Source: Microvirga lotononidis
GTDB lineage: Bacteria; Pseudomonadota; Alphaproteobacteria; Rhizobiales; Beijerinckiaceae
Direction of reading: 5' to 3'
Length of the DNA: 64,000 bases
NCBI RefSeq assembly: GCF_034627025.1
Contig: NZ_CP141048.1
Coordinates: forward strand, 3,236,001-3,300,000
A program made the translations under genes and the position numbers. How positions within the stretch are numbered: position 1 is the stretch's first letter; each line of letters begins with the position of its first letter. Shown piece after piece: positions 29,444 to 39,520 of this stretch. The notes beneath the pieces are model-generated. The model did not search any database. It saw nothing but the letters and a program-made list of their open reading frames with translations, and was not told the DNA's origin.

Positions 29444-31387
29444 TTAAAGACGCCAGTCGCCATGTTTTTTCAGGATCTCGGTATGCTCATCGTCGTTTTC
29501 CCGGAACTCCTCCCAGAGGCTTTGATCATCCTGTCCTTTCACGAGAATCGGGGTCAGCCATTTTTCCGGACGCGTGACGGCAATCATGTCCACATTGTTG
29601 GCCTTTGCGGCGATCGCCACGCCAATATCGGCCATGCCTTTAGGAAGGGAGCCTGGCTCGAAAGCGATCGTTGACGAGTGGAAGGCCATCGTCCCAGTCC
29701 CGATGAGGTTCACTTTCGCGTCGACATCGAGCGCGCGTTGGAACCGGAAGGTCGTCCGGTTCGGGCTGAAGAACCGTTGGAGCGGGTGCTCGAAAATGAC
29801 CCCATGAACGCCGACAATCGCTTTTCTGTCGTAGTCCTCGATCTTGCGCACAAGAGTGTCGCAGTAGTCGTCGGGATATTCGATGTCGTCGTCGACAGTG
29901 AAGAAGTAGCCCGTTGGTACACCCGACATATGATAGAATTTACCGATGTCACGAAGGTCTTCCAGACGCGAGGCGGGTAGCGCCGTAATGCGCTCATTCA
30001 GCAGAAAATCAGGAACTTTTTCGTAATCGTTCATATAGATGAACAGATGATCGACCTGCGGGAGCAAGGACTGGACAGCCCGCGCCAGATGTTTCTGGCG
30101 TTTCGGGAACGTGGCCATAAAGGCGACGACAGGCTCCGCCAGGAACCTCTTCCCCTCAACCAGGATGTCCTCGTGCGAGGAGAATGACCGGTTGGTCACC
30201 GGAAACGGCACATAGGGCTGCGAACGGGCGTCGGAAACAGCCGTGTGCCAGGCTTGATAGGACCTGACATAGTGTGCCGCCTTTTCGGCTGAGATCTTCA
30301 AGGCCGAATCCCCTGTGCCTGGAATGGCGCTGCATACGGGGCCAGTCACGGCCTGAAGCGATCCCACTCCGTAAGCGAGCTGGATCCGGTCGCGCATCTC
30401 TGCTCCTGCTAGCGCGGTGACGGTGTCGAAATAGCCGATCTCATCAAACACGTGCCTCTTGAGCATCAGCGCCGACGGAGCAGGATCACGCACCAAGTCA
30501 GACTCGGATGCCGCGGAGCGGGGTCCCTCCAGCGCAGGTTCGCCATAGGAGACCGTGGCGACAACGCCCCGTTTGCAAAGGGCCTTCAAATGCACCTCAA
30601 GGAAAGTCGGGAGGCATCGTAGCCCGTCGGAAAGAAGCATTACGACCTCTCCGCGAGCCTCTGAAATGGCCGCATTCCAGCCCCAATAAACGCCTCGGCT
30701 GCGGTTCAGCCGGATCAACCGTACTCGGGGATCAGCGGCCACCAACTCATTGATGAGGGCGCACGTGCCGTCGCGGCTCGCATCATCGGCGACCAGCAGT
30801 TCAAACCGTGAATACGTCTGCCGCAGAATCGATTGTAGCGTATCTCGTATATGTGAGGCTGAATCACGGGCCGTCAGGATAACCGTGATCAGAGGCTCCG
30901 ACGGGATTTGCGATTGCCCGACTGCCAAGGTTCGCGGGCGCTCCATACGGAGCCTGCGGTCGACCCTCACGGGCCAGGGGAGATCCTCTGCCGGGGGCAG
31001 GGAGGCTTCCGCATAGGAAGGCTGTAGCGGTTGAGCGGCCTCGACGGGCTTTGCCGGTCCGCGAAGCCCGAGCTCGTGCCATCGCTGAGCAAGAGTCCGG
31101 TACCCGCTCCGGAGGCGACGATTGAGCAAGCGTGCAGCGGTTTGGAGCCCGTTCAACGTTCGAAAGACCGGTCCGGAGAGAAGGCTGTCCTCGCGTTGCT
31201 TTGCATCCTTGATCGCCGTCTCGGCTCTATCGAGACGAGTGCTCTGTGCGAGAAGCGCTTTCTCAAGCTGAGCAACTTTCTGCATCAACTCTTGGACTTG
31301 GGCCGCATCTCGTTCGCCTTCCAACCGTCTGTTATCCGTCATAGAATGGGCACTTATTGGTTTGTCTTGGCGACCGGAAGCGTCCAC
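29444..31387 (-). CDS. Two-domain glycosyltransferase (coiled coil + GT2 + second GT-A domain)
   Basis: 647 aa; ATGs at residue 1 and at residue 16 (MTDNRRLEGERD) are both possible starts. Order: heptad-rich coiled coil (about 25-65), GT2 domain (about 165-390; ITVILTARDSASHIRDTL, LLVADDASRDGTCAL, ARGEVVMLLSDGLRCL), and a second GT-like domain (about 405-647; VVAFMATFPKRQKHLARAVQSL, YFFTVDDDIEYPDDY with DDD, then IVGVHGVIFEHP). Two catalytic domains in one chain suggest two successive transfers. The gene is divergent from the 31898 gene across about 510 bases. Confidence 0.82.
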   Translation of the reverse strand: MDASGRQDKPISAHSMTDNRRLEGERDAAQVQELMQKVAQLEKALLAQSTRLDRAETAIKDAKQREDSLLSGPVFRTLNGLQTAARLLNRRLRSGYRTLAQRWHELGLRGPAKPVEAAQPLQPSYAEASLPPAEDLPWPVRVDRRLRMERPRTLAVGQSQIPSEPLITVILTARDSASHIRDTLQSILRQTYSRFELLVADDASRDGTCALINELVAADPRVRLIRLNRSRGVYWGWNAAISEARGEVVMLLSDGLRCLPTFLEVHLKALCKRGVVATVSYGEPALEGPRSAASESDLVRDPAPSALMLKRHVFDEIGYFDTVTALAGAEMRDRIQLAYGVGSLQAVTGPVCSAIPGTGDSALKISAEKAAHYVRSYQAWHTAVSDARSQPYVPFPVTNRSFSSHEDILVEGKRFLAEPVVAFMATFPKRQKHLARAVQSLLPQVDHLFIYMNDYEKVPDFLLNERITALPASRLEDLRDIGKFYHMSGVPTGYFFTVDDDIEYPDDYCDTLVRKIEDYDRKAIVGVHGVIFEHPLQRFFSPNRTTFRFQRALDVDAKVNLIGTGTMAFHSSTIAFEPGSLPKGMADIGVAIAAKANNVDMIAVTRPEKWLTPILVKGQDDQSLWEEFRENDDEHTEILKKHGDWRL

Positions 31388-31897
31388 CAGAGTGCGAAGC
31401 TTTATGGGCCGCCTCCGCTGAAGGGCGCTTGCAACGTCTTATGAGGATATATTCCTTGCAAGCCAGTCCCCAAAGATTGTCAGGTTCTAAGAGATCGAGC
31501 ATCATCGGGCCAGATACCGTAAGCGGCGGAGAAGAGCAATCAAGGGAGAGCCGTGAAGCTTGGCTTTGCGGCCAGGCGCCTGCGGGGGCATTTCCGAGGG
31601 TATCCGGCACTGAACCGCCGGATGCGAAATTGCGGCGGCACATCGCCGGGTTCCCGCCTCGCTTTCGCGGGAGGCGGGCGGCGCCTCTCTTGGTTCCCGC
31701 CCTCCGCTTGTCTCGCGGACAGGGTTGAAGTACCGCTTCATGCGCAGGCTGGCGAAGCACAGTTCCATCAATGCGTGAGAGTGTCTAAGACCTTGGCAGC
31801 CTCAAGGTGGATCCCTGGCGTAGCGGTCAAAGTCAACGCCATCGCCCCGCTGAGCATTGCAGCGGGCCATGAAATCAAACAGTGGTCGAGATTGCCC
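31388..31897. other. Divergent intergenic region
   Basis: About 510 bases lie between the divergent glycosyltransferase genes. An open frame runs on both strands, but codon content looks random and the residues have no family features. A GC-rich imperfect inverted repeat (CCCGCCTC...GAGGCGGG around 31653-31677) is visible. It probably holds both promoters; no clear sigma-70 boxes could be picked out by eye. Confidence 0.4.
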
Positions 31898-33988
31898 ATG
31901 AATCCTTGCTTGACGGTTGGCGTTACCACCCATAATGAGCGTGATAACATAACTGTTCTGCTTGACCGACTCCTCAGGCTTCCAAAGGGGCGAATTCGTA
32001 TCATTCTCTATGACGACGGGAGTGCCGACGGTACGGCAGCGCTGATCGCGAAGCATCCGCTGTTCCGCCAAGAGAATTTCCAAGCTCACCTCGCCGATGT
32101 GAATTTCGGTTCACCCTCCGTTGGGCGAAGATACATCGCCGAGCATGCGACAACTCCGTATCTCACCTTCGTCGATGGCGACGACTTGATTGATCCGGAT
32201 GCGCTCGCCGCCGCCGCCGAGCGTTTGAGGCCCGGCTTTGATATTGTGATGACCCCATTCGTCCTCAGAAACGAAATAAACTTCGTCAAGGAGTTCGATA
32301 ACGACCGCCCGATCTCTAACAGCACGATCAGTCGTCTTCTCTCGGGCATTGCCGGCAAGATTTACAATCGCGAAGCGGTATTCCTGCATGCGAAGGATGA
32401 TATCAAGGGGAGAAGCGAAGACGTTCGACTCAACATGCGGATAGTGCTGGCGGGATTTGATCGTGTCCGTATAGAAAAGGTCAAGCCTTTCTATTTTATC
32501 GAAACCTCAAGAAAGTCAACATACTCGAAGAATATCTTGCCGGAGGAGTTATCAGCGCGCGTCTCAAACTATAGAACGCTCAAGGATAGGTATGGACTTG
32601 ACGACATCTACCTTAGGACGTTGCACAGGAATCTTCTTGAGGTAGTCCAGAGAGATCCCACTCTGACGGAGTCCGAGCGGAAGATCCAGCGCAGGACCAT
32701 CAACGCTGCAATGACCTTCCAGTTGAGGGATGTTGTTCACGTGATGCGGGATCTCTCCAGCCTCAGCACCAGGATGCGCGCAACGCCGGCAATAATTCAA
32801 GCTTCGGGCCAGCGGGCGATCCGGCATACCTGGATGGCTTTGCAGGGAAGCGAGACCCATCCTGCCGTCAAAAACGCGCAGCGTCCGTCCGACAGGCAGG
32901 CCAGCTGCTCGTTCCTGGACCAATGTCACTTTGCAGAAGCGGTCGTGATCATCCACGATGACAGCATCAAACAGTTTCCCATATCGATCCAGAGTCAGCT
33001 GTCGCGGCTGCCCCTCGTTCAGATGAGATGGTCGCCGTTGATGTCCGCCCGCGCCAAAGCCCCCAGTCAAGATGCCCCCGCATGGGCGACGATGGAGTTG
33101 TGCTCGGCCTCTCGAATCGTATGCGCCAACGGCCAGGATGGTGCGCTCTATAAACAGTGCGGCATCAATGAATTGGAAACGATCAAGCGCCCGGTGCAGG
33201 TGCGCTCTTCCAACACCTATGATGTTCAGGAGAACAAGCGATTTTCGTACGTAATGTCGTCGGATGGCCACCCGGAAGAGGTCAACTTCCTTGTGGAACT
33301 TGCCAGGGTGCTGAAGGACCGGGAGCTTGCGCCGCTGCATATCTTTGCTGTGAACCCCGACCAAGCGCCCGTTCTGGAAGAGTTGTCTGCGAGGCTAGCG
33401 CATGTTGGGGCGCTTGAGGTCGCGGTTGTTGAACGTGGGGTTACGAGCAGGAGCGCAATCTACGATCAAGCTCGGATCGTCATCCTGCCGCCGTGGGGCG
33501 ACAATGCCGGGGATTCGATCTTGGAATCCTTCTCCTTCGGCGTTCCCGTCATCACCCCCGGCTATCTCCCAGGGGCGGCCGAGATCATTCGTGATCGAGA
33601 GGACGGGTTCATACTCGATGAGTTCTCCCCGCAAGACGTCGCCTTACGCCTCGAGCTCATACCGTTAGCAGACTATGCGGCGCTTTCGACAAATTGCTTT
33701 GCCCGTCACAAGGAATTCTCAGTCGAGCAGTATCTCACCTCGATCGAAACGATCGCCTCCGACGTGGCCAGGGACTTTCCCGGCGAGAATTCTCTCCCAA
33801 TCGTCGACAGCCTGCATGTTTGGGATGCACTCGAGACGCATGGCGCTTTCCCTCTTCCGGCGATCAGATCCTACGCTCGCAGAAGAGTATTCAGGCTAAG
33901 AGGAAAAGCCGTTCGGGTACTCGTCTTGCTCCGCGTGGCTGAACCGCTGCGCTGGATCAGGAAGAGGATGACATCGGCCCTGCAATAG
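31898..33988 (+). CDS. GT2-GT4 fusion glycosyltransferase
   Basis: About 696 aa from the ATG at 31898 (MNPCLTVGVTTHNERDN). The frame is open from 31553, but the extra 115 residues look non-coding. The N-terminal GT2 domain has LTVGVTTHNERDNITVLL, IILYDDGSADGTAAL and YLTFVDGDDLIDPDAL (DGDD). After a linker of about 300 residues comes a GT4-like C-terminal half with WGDNAGDSILESFSFGVPVI (the E-x7-E nucleotide-sugar region) and PGAAEIIRDREDGFILD. A GT2-GT4 chimera can attach two different linkages. It is divergent from the 647-aa protein gene. Confidence 0.8.
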   Translation: MNPCLTVGVTTHNERDNITVLLDRLLRLPKGRIRIILYDDGSADGTAALIAKHPLFRQENFQAHLADVNFGSPSVGRRYIAEHATTPYLTFVDGDDLIDPDALAAAAERLRPGFDIVMTPFVLRNEINFVKEFDNDRPISNSTISRLLSGIAGKIYNREAVFLHAKDDIKGRSEDVRLNMRIVLAGFDRVRIEKVKPFYFIETSRKSTYSKNILPEELSARVSNYRTLKDRYGLDDIYLRTLHRNLLEVVQRDPTLTESERKIQRRTINAAMTFQLRDVVHVMRDLSSLSTRMRATPAIIQASGQRAIRHTWMALQGSETHPAVKNAQRPSDRQASCSFLDQCHFAEAVVIIHDDSIKQFPISIQSQLSRLPLVQMRWSPLMSARAKAPSQDAPAWATMELCSASRIVCANGQDGALYKQCGINELETIKRPVQVRSSNTYDVQENKRFSYVMSSDGHPEEVNFLVELARVLKDRELAPLHIFAVNPDQAPVLEELSARLAHVGALEVAVVERGVTSRSAIYDQARIVILPPWGDNAGDSILESFSFGVPVITPGYLPGAAEIIRDREDGFILDEFSPQDVALRLELIPLADYAALSTNCFARHKEFSVEQYLTSIETIASDVARDFPGENSLPIVDSLHVWDALETHGAFPLPAIRSYARRRVFRLRGKAVRVLVLLRVAEPLRWIRKRMTSALQ

Positions 33989-34260
33989 CCGCGGGGGCGG
34001 CGTCGAAGTTTGAGACAAAGCGCGATATCATTCGGTCCAGAACATCGAACGTGAGTTCGAGGTCACGTTCGATGTTTTTGGAATTAGGCATCCGCAGAGA
34101 CTCTTTCTTCATCCGTTGCCTTGAGCGCAGGACGCCATCGACAGCGCAGCACCGTCCGCCGAGAGCCGCTCTTGCCGACGTGGCATCATCCCGCTTCTTT
34201 GCAATCTTCCGACGGCGTCCGGACGCACTTTGCCGAAACGGCTCTGGCGAACCTGGGGCA

Positions 34261-37200
34261 TCAGGTCATGTGACGGTTCCACTCCTGAATCTTGCGCATG
34301 ATCGTTGCAGCACGGGCGTCGAAGGAGTGATGCGCTGCTACGTAGGCTGCGATTTCTGAACGACGCTCTAAGTCTACCTTTTCAGGGTTCCTCGTGAGAG
34401 AGGCCAGTTCCTCGCCGTTCCTGAACACTTGGTACGACCCCTTTGGAAGCAGGTCGGACAGACCTTCGACAGGATCGACGGCCAAAGCTCCGCCCGACGC
34501 GAGGACGTCGAAGACCCGGTTTGAGATGTACCCCAAACGGCGCATGTCCTCCCAGTGGTCGCACAATACCAGCCGGCTCGATGCGTAGAATTCGCCCAGG
34601 ACAGAGTTCGGCACCTTTCGGCCTTTGAGGCGCTTGTCGGTGATGAACGGCTCCCAGTCGCTCCCATAAATATGGATGTTCAAACTGTGCTCAACGGCCC
34701 AACGCACCGAGTCCCGGAAGGTGCCGCGCGCGTTTCCGACGAAAACGACCCTATCCTTGGGATTGTTCACAAAGGCCGGATCGAACTTGAAGCGGGTTAT
34801 GTCGGTGCATTGAGGCATATGCTCCACCGGCACCTTACATTGCTTTCGCAGGGTCTCTGAATGTACGGATGATGCAACATAGATTTGATCGAACCGGTTC
34901 AGTTCCTGCGTCGACACAGCTTCAGGGTGGCTGATCAGCCACAGGATATTCTTCTGGTGTGGCTTTGGTTTCAGGCCCTTCAGGCCCCGCAGCATGATCA
35001 CGACGTCGTCGATCTCGGACAAGGCGCATTCCCAGTCCTCGCGCATGTCCACCCGAACCACGCATCCGATGCGCCGGAGAGCACCTGCGAGGCTATGCGC
35101 GAAGTGGTAATCGCCCCAATCTGCCCCGCCGATCAACGGAGCCGGACATTTGATCGCCACGCGTGGGGAGACAGAAGAGGGCGTGAGAAGCTCTATGACC
35201 TTCTGCGCGCGGTGTTGATAGGTGTGCCGTTCTTCCACCGCCTGGCGCAGTTCTGCGACGCGCTGGTTCCGTTCCTCGTCGTGGCTGAGCCAATAGTTGA
35301 GTGCTTCGGTCAATGATTGGCGATCTCGATAGATCGGCACTCGATCGCCGAACAGCTCACGGACGCTCTCGGCGCGATTCGTAATGACGAGGCAGCCTGC
35401 ACCCAGCGCATCGAACAGCCCTTTCCCGCAGGAATCCAATCCGTTCTCGAGCCCTCGCGCATCGTCGATGACGATTTTTGTCGATGCGTACAGATCCGGA
35501 TACTTCCTGTAGTCCAAGGGCGCCCTGCTGATCGGGGCAAGGGGTGTACGCTCCCAATTCCCGCCAAAGACAAGCCCGCGCCCATGGATCGATGACGGAT
35601 CAAGGTCGAACTGGATGGTCCGCGGAGCTCCGGAATGGCTGCCGATGAAGCAGTAGTCACAAGCCAATTCCGCGTCCACTCGGCCGTTCGAAGACAGCGT
35701 CGTGTCGCCGGCCATCGGGAGAATGACGACTTCGCGCCCGGTCTTCTTCCGAAGGTAATTCGCGGCGCGCCCGGACCCCGTCCAAACATGGTCGTACATC
35801 TCGATGGGCGGAGCGTCGTCCCAACGTTGGTCCCAAGGCTGGACCCAGCTTACAGTCGTCACATAGGGACTGATGACATTGACTTTGGCAAGATCGAATC
35901 CGCTTGCCATGACAATCAGGATATCGATGCCTCCCACGTTGTACCAATCACGCTTCCCGAGGAAACGGAGGTGAACCGGCGCCATCGTTTGGAGTGCACG
36001 TCCGAGTTCGAGCGCCGCCTGAAAGTCCTCGCTATTCGACGTATCGCCGACGATGAAACCTATGGTTGGGCGGGCGCCGAGCCAATAGCCCGGCCGGGTC
36101 AATCCATCTTGACGGATGTTGTGGCGAAGCCAGTGCGCCCATTGCCGGTTGAAGTGATGATTGTTGTTGCGGCGCCGTAAGGCGGCGCTGTCGTCTTTGC
36201 TTCGACTGTGGCCGTGCCGATGAACGATCTCCAGTCCTTGATCGCAGAGCACTTCCTTCTTCAAAAGGCTTTTGACCTTAAAGCTGAGGTCCACGTCCTC
36301 GAGCCCGTAGGAGTAGGCTTCATCGAAGCCGCCGACAGTGTCGAAGTCGCTCCGGCGCATTGCAATGAATGCGGCCGTTACCGCCGGGCGTGATTGCCGG
36401 GCGTTAGGAAGAACGGGTGTTTCTCTCGTCAGCCGCGACTCGTAGGGCCGCAGAAATCCATTCTCGATACCAGGCTTCATGAAAACGCCGAGGTGTTGCA
36501 CTGGAGCGCGAGCGTCCCAGCCTGGCGCGTCGACATGATCGAGGAGCTTGGCGCCGACGATGCCGACGCGATCATCCTCGAGGGTGTCGAGTATGCGCTC
36601 GTAAATCGAGTCTCGAAGAATCAGATCGTTATTGGCGAATATCAGCACATCACCGGTTGCCTTCCGGGCGCCGAAATTGTTGGACGCGCTAAAACTGAAA
36701 TTCCCCTGTCGATCGAAGAAATGAATGATTGCTCCACTGTTCTTAGCTTTGGCGCAAACGTCGGCCGAGGTGTCTGTCGACTGGTGGTCAACCACGATCC
36801 ACTCGAACCGCCCGAGATCGCCTGTCCTCCGGGCCGATTCCAGGAGTCCCTCCAGAACGTCCGCCCCATTGCGGTTCAAGATGATGACCGAGATCTTCTG
36901 ACCGCGTGGTATCCTGGAACACACCTCGAAGAGATGGGCTTCAGGGGCGCGCCTTGATCCAACATGATGGCCCGGAAGATGGATCTCGCGAATGTTCTGA
37001 GTAATCGATGGTCGCCCCATCGAAGGTTCCACTTTTGCCTTGATGCTGCCGCCGGCAAGGACATTTGGCGCGAGGGGAAATTCGAAGCCGTCGGAGCCGT
37101 TTCCGCCTTCAGCCTTTTGAACGTCTTCACGCAAGCTTACGGCTTTCGTGCGAGCGTAAGGCTCGTCGTCGACGGTTAGAATGAGTTCCACCGGCGCGCT

Positions 37201-38730
37201 CCGGGGATTACTTCTGTTCAATGCCCAGCCGCTGATCCTGCTCGGTTTCGCCGTCTGGACCTGACCAGCGATCAAATCAGTCGTGCGGACCTCCTCATCT
37301 ATGCTCGAGGGGGGCGTTTCATCACGCCGTGTGGATCGTTCGCTACCCCAGTTTATGAGCAGATCCTCAAAGATGACGCCATCTTTCACCGCCCGGATCT
37401 GGAAATCCTTGCCGAACAGGCTTTCGGGGATGTCATGCGAGATGCTGAAATACAGAGCGGAGTCAGGAAGTCCCCATGCGATGTCTCCAGATGGCATGGA
37501 GGCGAAGAAGGTTTCGAGAGGGACGAGAGCATCTTTGGTCTCAATAGCAAGCTCCATGGGCAGGCCTGGATATTGCTCATGGATCACCCATCCTGAAATC
37601 GAGAGCGTGAAATCACGCACCTCCGCCGTCAGGAGACCTAACCGCACCAGGGTGGGCCTGCTCGGGCGGACCTCCGTCCGCTGTGTGGAGGTTTCAGCTT
37701 TCACGCGGACCCGCATAAGCGCGATGCGCGCCGGTATCCGATGCGGGGTCAGGAGCCACCAGGCGGCTTTCGCACTGCGTCGAACGATCATGCGAAGAGA
37801 TTGAGGAACGCGTGCAATGAGGCTGTTAAGCTGCTGGAGCGCCTTTCCCTGTGCTGCGATCTCTGCCCTGTATCGACGCCTTTGTTCAGCCAGGTCGACG
37901 CGTAACCGGCGTTGTTCCGCGACAGCGCCAACGAGACGGCTCTTTGACTCCTCGAGTTCGAACTGTTTCCTTACAGCGCCGCCCAATTGGGCATAGCTCG
38001 CACGAATGATGTCGATGTCGCCGTCACGCGCAGTAAATAAGGCTTGCAATGGAGCCGGTACGTCCGATCCGGCCGCCAGCACACCCAATCCACGACCGTG
38101 AGTGAATTCAAATGATGGAAACTGCGTCCGCAGTTCGGACCAGAGCCGTGGGCCACCGGAAACGTCGTCATGGGAATTGATATTGTGGAGTAAGACCACT
38201 CCGCGCGCGGAAAGTTTGGGTCGCCATTTCTGAAGCTTGGCATTTATGTCTTCGTAGCTGTGACGGCCGTCGACATGAAGTAGATCGATGCTGCCGTCGG
38301 TAAAACGCGGGAGGGCGGCGTCGGACCCGAAATTCAACAAATGCGAGAAGCTCGCATAGTTCTCCTGATTGAGTTGAGCCAAACGAGCGAAAGAGTTTTC
38401 GTCGGTCAGGCTTGAACCTTCGTCGCCCTCCCAGGTCCCGACAGCATAACAGGTTGCGGCGTAACCGAGGTCGCGCACGGCTTGGCAAAAGGTGAGATAA
38501 GAAAACCCATCCTGGGAGTTCAGTTCAACCAATATGCTTGGCCGGAGGCGGTCAATCAGCCATAGCGCGAACGGGGCGTGTTCCAGCGAGGCAGACTCGA
38601 AGAGGTGTGAGACTGACCAAAACGACGCTGGTGATAAGCACTGGATCCATCGATCCGAAACAACGGCGAGACGAGATTCAGTTCCGAAAGGGAATGATCC
38701 ACTCGCGCTAGATTGGGTCATGATTGCCAC
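34261..38730 (-). CDS. Giant 1489-aa methyltransferase-GT2-double CgeB-like glycosyltransferase
   Basis: Domains in order: a class I methyltransferase-like domain of the Methyltransf_24 type (about 45-215; ILVELNSQDGFSYLTF, SIDLLHVDGRHSYEDIN), coiled coil (about 255-305), two beta-rich modules with SGW repeats (about 365-465 and 490-590; SISGWVIHEQYPG and RISGWALNRSNP), GT2 (about 612-850; ISVIILNRNGADVLEGLL, IFANNDLILRD, GLEDVDLSFK), then two CgeB/Glyco_trans_1_2-like halves (about 890-1185 and 1190-1485; GKGLFDALGAGCLVITNRAESV and NRVFDVLASGGALAVDPVEGLSDL). It has several active sites in one cytoplasmic polypeptide, as in other surface-glycan megasynthases. It is convergent with the 31898 gene and stands alone on its strand. 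Confidence 0.82.
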   Translation of the reverse strand: MAIMTQSSASGSFPFGTESRLAVVSDRWIQCLSPASFWSVSHLFESASLEHAPFALWLIDRLRPSILVELNSQDGFSYLTFCQAVRDLGYAATCYAVGTWEGDEGSSLTDENSFARLAQLNQENYASFSHLLNFGSDAALPRFTDGSIDLLHVDGRHSYEDINAKLQKWRPKLSARGVVLLHNINSHDDVSGGPRLWSELRTQFPSFEFTHGRGLGVLAAGSDVPAPLQALFTARDGDIDIIRASYAQLGGAVRKQFELEESKSRLVGAVAEQRRLRVDLAEQRRRYRAEIAAQGKALQQLNSLIARVPQSLRMIVRRSAKAAWWLLTPHRIPARIALMRVRVKAETSTQRTEVRPSRPTLVRLGLLTAEVRDFTLSISGWVIHEQYPGLPMELAIETKDALVPLETFFASMPSGDIAWGLPDSALYFSISHDIPESLFGKDFQIRAVKDGVIFEDLLINWGSERSTRRDETPPSSIDEEVRTTDLIAGQVQTAKPSRISGWALNRSNPRSAPVELILTVDDEPYARTKAVSLREDVQKAEGGNGSDGFEFPLAPNVLAGGSIKAKVEPSMGRPSITQNIREIHLPGHHVGSRRAPEAHLFEVCSRIPRGQKISVIILNRNGADVLEGLLESARRTGDLGRFEWIVVDHQSTDTSADVCAKAKNSGAIIHFFDRQGNFSFSASNNFGARKATGDVLIFANNDLILRDSIYERILDTLEDDRVGIVGAKLLDHVDAPGWDARAPVQHLGVFMKPGIENGFLRPYESRLTRETPVLPNARQSRPAVTAAFIAMRRSDFDTVGGFDEAYSYGLEDVDLSFKVKSLLKKEVLCDQGLEIVHRHGHSRSKDDSAALRRRNNNHHFNRQWAHWLRHNIRQDGLTRPGYWLGARPTIGFIVGDTSNSEDFQAALELGRALQTMAPVHLRFLGKRDWYNVGGIDILIVMASGFDLAKVNVISPYVTTVSWVQPWDQRWDDAPPIEMYDHVWTGSGRAANYLRKKTGREVVILPMAGDTTLSSNGRVDAELACDYCFIGSHSGAPRTIQFDLDPSSIHGRGLVFGGNWERTPLAPISRAPLDYRKYPDLYASTKIVIDDARGLENGLDSCGKGLFDALGAGCLVITNRAESVRELFGDRVPIYRDRQSLTEALNYWLSHDEERNQRVAELRQAVEERHTYQHRAQKVIELLTPSSVSPRVAIKCPAPLIGGADWGDYHFAHSLAGALRRIGCVVRVDMREDWECALSEIDDVVIMLRGLKGLKPKPHQKNILWLISHPEAVSTQELNRFDQIYVASSVHSETLRKQCKVPVEHMPQCTDITRFKFDPAFVNNPKDRVVFVGNARGTFRDSVRWAVEHSLNIHIYGSDWEPFITDKRLKGRKVPNSVLGEFYASSRLVLCDHWEDMRRLGYISNRVFDVLASGGALAVDPVEGLSDLLPKGSYQVFRNGEELASLTRNPEKVDLERRSEIAAYVAAHHSFDARAATIMRKIQEWNRHMT

Positions 38731-39320
38731 CGGTGGTTGTGAGTCCGAGTGTTGGACCCACTAGAGCTGCAGGACCAATAAGTTCAGGAGGCCAAGATCG
38801 CAATACGTCCACGCAGTACACTCATCAGTAAAGTATATTCCTAAGTACCGTGGAAGATCTCTGTCGAGAGCCGACGTTGAGCACGAGCCGCGGTGGACAG
38901 CGTCGCTCCTGATCTTCCGCCATCAAGTAAGAGCTATGATCAAGTTCATCGGGTGGGAAGCCAAACCGGAGTCTCGTGGTCAAGCTCGCAGTGCGGGCGC
39001 GGCTGAACGCTTTTGATCAACCGCAGCGGCAGATTAGCGGCATCGACGCCGGGAGGGAGGGGGACGTATGAAATATTGCTACAATTGGAAAATGATGCGA
39101 GAGTATATGAGTGAAGTGCTTAGTCGTGCGGGTGGCCTTAGGTGTTCTAGGTTGTGTGCATTCACCACTCCGAGTATCCACAACGTATCGCGAAACAGCC
39201 GCGCCGCTCGAAGCACGGCATCATCAAAGGCTGAGAACCCTGGCTAAGAAGGCTGTGATCGCGTGGCGGGACTTCTCAGACACTCGTGACCTGACCGAGT
39301 GGAACTGGACCAGGTTGATT
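38731..39320. other. Intergenic region without recognised genes
   Basis: About 590 bases between the giant glycosyltransferase start and the IS3 orfA fragment. A small plus-strand frame (39111-39488) overlaps the IS fragment in another frame and has no coding features. The promoter of the 1489-aa gene must lie near 38731-38800. Confidence 0.4.
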
Positions 39321-39352
39321 GAGAGAATTGACCTGGAACCAAGGAGACCCCC

Positions 39353-39487
39353 ATGCCGAAGAAGAGGTTCAGCTCAGAGCCGATCATTGCGAAGCTGCGC
39401 CAGATCGAGGTCCAACTCGCTCAAGGCCAGAGCGTCGCGCTCGCCTGCAACGACGCGGCCATCTCCGAGCAGAGTTACTTCCGCATG
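39353..39487 (+). pseudogene. IS3-family orfA fragment
   Basis: The frame MPKKRFSSEPIIAKLRQIEV...ACNDAAISEQSYFR matches the N-terminal helix-turn-helix of IS407-type OrfA and is cut after about 45 codons. A ribosome site-like AGGAGA precedes the ATG. The rest of the element is absent; it is a decayed IS relic next to the SGNH hydrolase gene. Confidence 0.7.
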
Positions 39488-39520
39488 ACCACCGAGACAT
39501 TCGGGTGGGGGCTGCATTGT

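Noticed and set aside
31553..31897. N-terminal extension of the GT2-GT4 gene
   Set aside because: The residues lack family similarity and the GT2 fold begins at the ATG at 31898.
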